Source: Candidatus Woodwardiibium gallinarum (lineage in GTDB: Bacteria; Bacillota; Clostridia; Oscillospirales; CAG-382). Taken from it: DNA of 64,000 nucleotides. Below, piece by piece: positions 62,889-64,000 of this stretch. The number at the start of each line of letters is the position of its first letter. The first letter of the stretch is position 1. The notes below the pieces were generated by a model. The model worked only from the letters and a program-made list of their open reading frames with translations. It searched no databases and had not been told where the DNA came from. The stretch spans positions 1 to 64,000 of the forward strand of contig CAJFRY010000002.1 of NCBI GenBank assembly GCA_904419545.1, written 5' to 3'. The translations under genes were made by a program, and so were the position numbers.

Positions 62889-64000
62889 ACAGCCTTTCCC
62901 AGAAGCTCAGACGGCGCACCTCCACCGAGGAGACGGCCGTCAGCGGCTCCACGGCGATGCGCTCGCCGTTGCAGTAATATTCCGCATAGCCGAGGACGTC
63001 GCCCTGCTCGACCGGCGCGTATATGAACTGCGGCATGACCAGCCGCCGCGTCACCGTCTGTCCCTTCGGAAGCACGACGGTTCCGTCCGGCGCGCTGACA
63101 GACACCGATTCCGCAATACCGCCGACGACGGGCAGCGGCATATCCGAAACGCCCTCGAGCGCCACCGATTCATAATTTGCGAACCCGTAATCCAGCAGCT
63201 TCGTATGGTCGGCCCAATCGCTGCGGTCGTTGAGCGTGACAGCGACGAGCGTCAGCCCGTCCCGCTCGGCGGCGGTGACGAGCGTGCGCCCGGTGGCGAT
63301 GGTATAGCCGGTCTTGACACCGATGCAGCCCTCATAACTGCGCAGCAGCCGGTTATGGTTGGACAGGTAGCGCTTGCCGTCCGAAATTGTCTTCGTTTTG
63401 CAGGAGACGATTTCGGCGAAGGTCTCGTTCTCCAGCGCTGCGCAGGTCAGCCGCGCAAGATCGTAGGCAGTGGTGTAGTGGTCGTCGGCCGAAAGCCCGT
63501 GCGGATTGGAAAAATGCGTGTCTTCCAGCCCCAGCTCGGCTGCGCGCTCGTTCATCATCGCTACAAAATGCTCCACCGTGCCGCCCGCCGCGATGGCCAG
63601 CGCCGTCGCCGCGTCGTTGCCCGATTCGAGCATCAGGCCATACAGCAGGTCGGAGACGGTGATCTGCTCGCCCTCAATCAGATAAATCGACGAGCCCTCG
63701 ATGCCGACCGCCTCCTTCGGAACGGTGACGACAGCCTCCGGTTCCAGCAGCTCGATAGCCAGCAGCGCGGTCATGATTTTGGTCGTCGACGCCATCCCCA
63801 GCCGCACGTTTTCGTTTCCGGCGGAGAGGACGTAGCCGCTCTGCTCCATCACAATGTCGGCAGCGGCAGCGGTAGCCACGGCGTTTTCCCTATAATATAC
63901 GCCCGCACGGTCGACTGCCGCGGGGACGACCGGCGCATTCTCCGGAAGGTCGGGAGCGACCAGCGGAAGAAAACCGGCTGCCAGCAGAAGCGCGGCCAGC
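62881..64000 (-). CDS. D-alanyl-D-alanine carboxypeptidase (DacF-like), 5' end outside window
   Basis: S11-family penicillin-binding protein that trims the peptidoglycan stem peptide. The frame is open to the window edge and begins there with a hydrophobic signal-peptide core (LAALLLAAGFLPL). The SxxK motif is in ASTTKIM, SxN in LESGND, and KTG in GVKTGYT; the C-terminal beta domain (VTRRLVMPQF, YAEYYCNGER) follows. The C-terminus is cut short after SFWERLFG without a long amphipathic anchor. A GTG at 63879 is not the true start. Confidence 0.93.
   Translation of the reverse strand, partial: LAALLLAAGFLPLVAPDLPENAPVVPAAVDRAGVYYRENAVATAAAADIVMEQSGYVLSAGNENVRLGMASTTKIMTALLAIELLEPEAVVTVPKEAVGIEGSSIYLIEGEQITVSDLLYGLMLESGNDAATALAIAAGGTVEHFVAMMNERAAELGLEDTHFSNPHGLSADDHYTTAYDLARLTCAALENETFAEIVSCKTKTISDGKRYLSNHNRLLRSYEGCIGVKTGYTIATGRTLVTAAERDGLTLVAVTLNDRSDWADHTKLLDYGFANYESVALEGVSDMPLPVVGGIAESVSVSAPDGTVVLPKGQTVTRRLVMPQFIYAPVEQGDVLGYAEYYCNGERIAVEPLTAVSSVEVRRLSFWERLFG

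Overview
The window reads as chromosome of a GC-rich anaerobic Firmicute, most likely a clostridial lineage near the Oscillospiraceae. The case rests on acetyl-CoA carboxylase split as accC-accD-accA, a Rex-AdhE fermentation module, two different [FeFe]-hydrogenase-type proteins, SpoIIE-type and YtrA-type regulators, S-box and RFN riboswitches, a wall protein with a PDTG sorting signal, and frequent TTG/GTG starts behind strong Shine-Dalgarno sites. I saw no tRNA, rRNA, CRISPR array or transposase. The species cannot be named from the sequence.

Layout. 0.1-3.1 kb: accC-accD-accA. 3.4-5.4 kb: a secreted cysteine-peptidase-like protein and a lipoprotein. 5.8-7.9 kb (minus): a ytrABC-like ABC module, divergent from 8.0-14.0 kb, the pyrimidine operon pyrC-K-D-F-E-B-I. 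14.1-27.1 kb: a complete arginine operon argG-H-C-J-B-D-F-carA-carB. 27.3-32.5 kb: LysR regulator, rex, adhE and an APH-fold kinase. 32.6-37.6 kb: a hydrogenase/redox-signalling cluster. 37.9-43.8 kb (minus): surface protein, metK behind an S-box, ribU far behind an RFN element, and tuf. 43.9-54.7 kb (minus): fusA, rpsG, rpsL, an L7Ae-like gene, rpoC, rpoB. 55.0-64 kb (minus): ybaK, a long gene-free stretch, ddh, leuS, rsfS, yqeK, nadD, yhbY, an rsuA-family pseudouridine synthase and a truncated dacF-type carboxypeptidase.

How the genes work together. Carbamoyl phosphate from CarAB feeds both PyrB and ArgF, whose operons are adjacent. CarA, however, has lost all three glutaminase triad residues, so this synthase should depend on free ammonia. 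CarB is fused in frame to a full-length DapF-like domain whose first catalytic cysteine is serine. A diaminopimelate dehydrogenase gene (ddh) 30 kb away offers a route to meso-DAP that does not need DapF. Between pyrB and pyrI lie two overlapping 28-codon genes that copy the PyrI N-terminus, with only synonymous differences in their first 14 codons.

The strongest candidates for an undescribed system are: (1) the tandem PyrI-N micropeptides; (2) the CarA pseudo-glutaminase joined to a CarB-DapF fusion; (3) the cluster of thioredoxin-like [2Fe-2S] protein, FlK-like thioesterase, PAS-linked hydrogenase-like sensor, SpoIIE phosphatase and group-B-like [FeFe] hydrogenase next to rex-adhE; and (4) an RFN riboswitch placed directly after the tuf stop codon.
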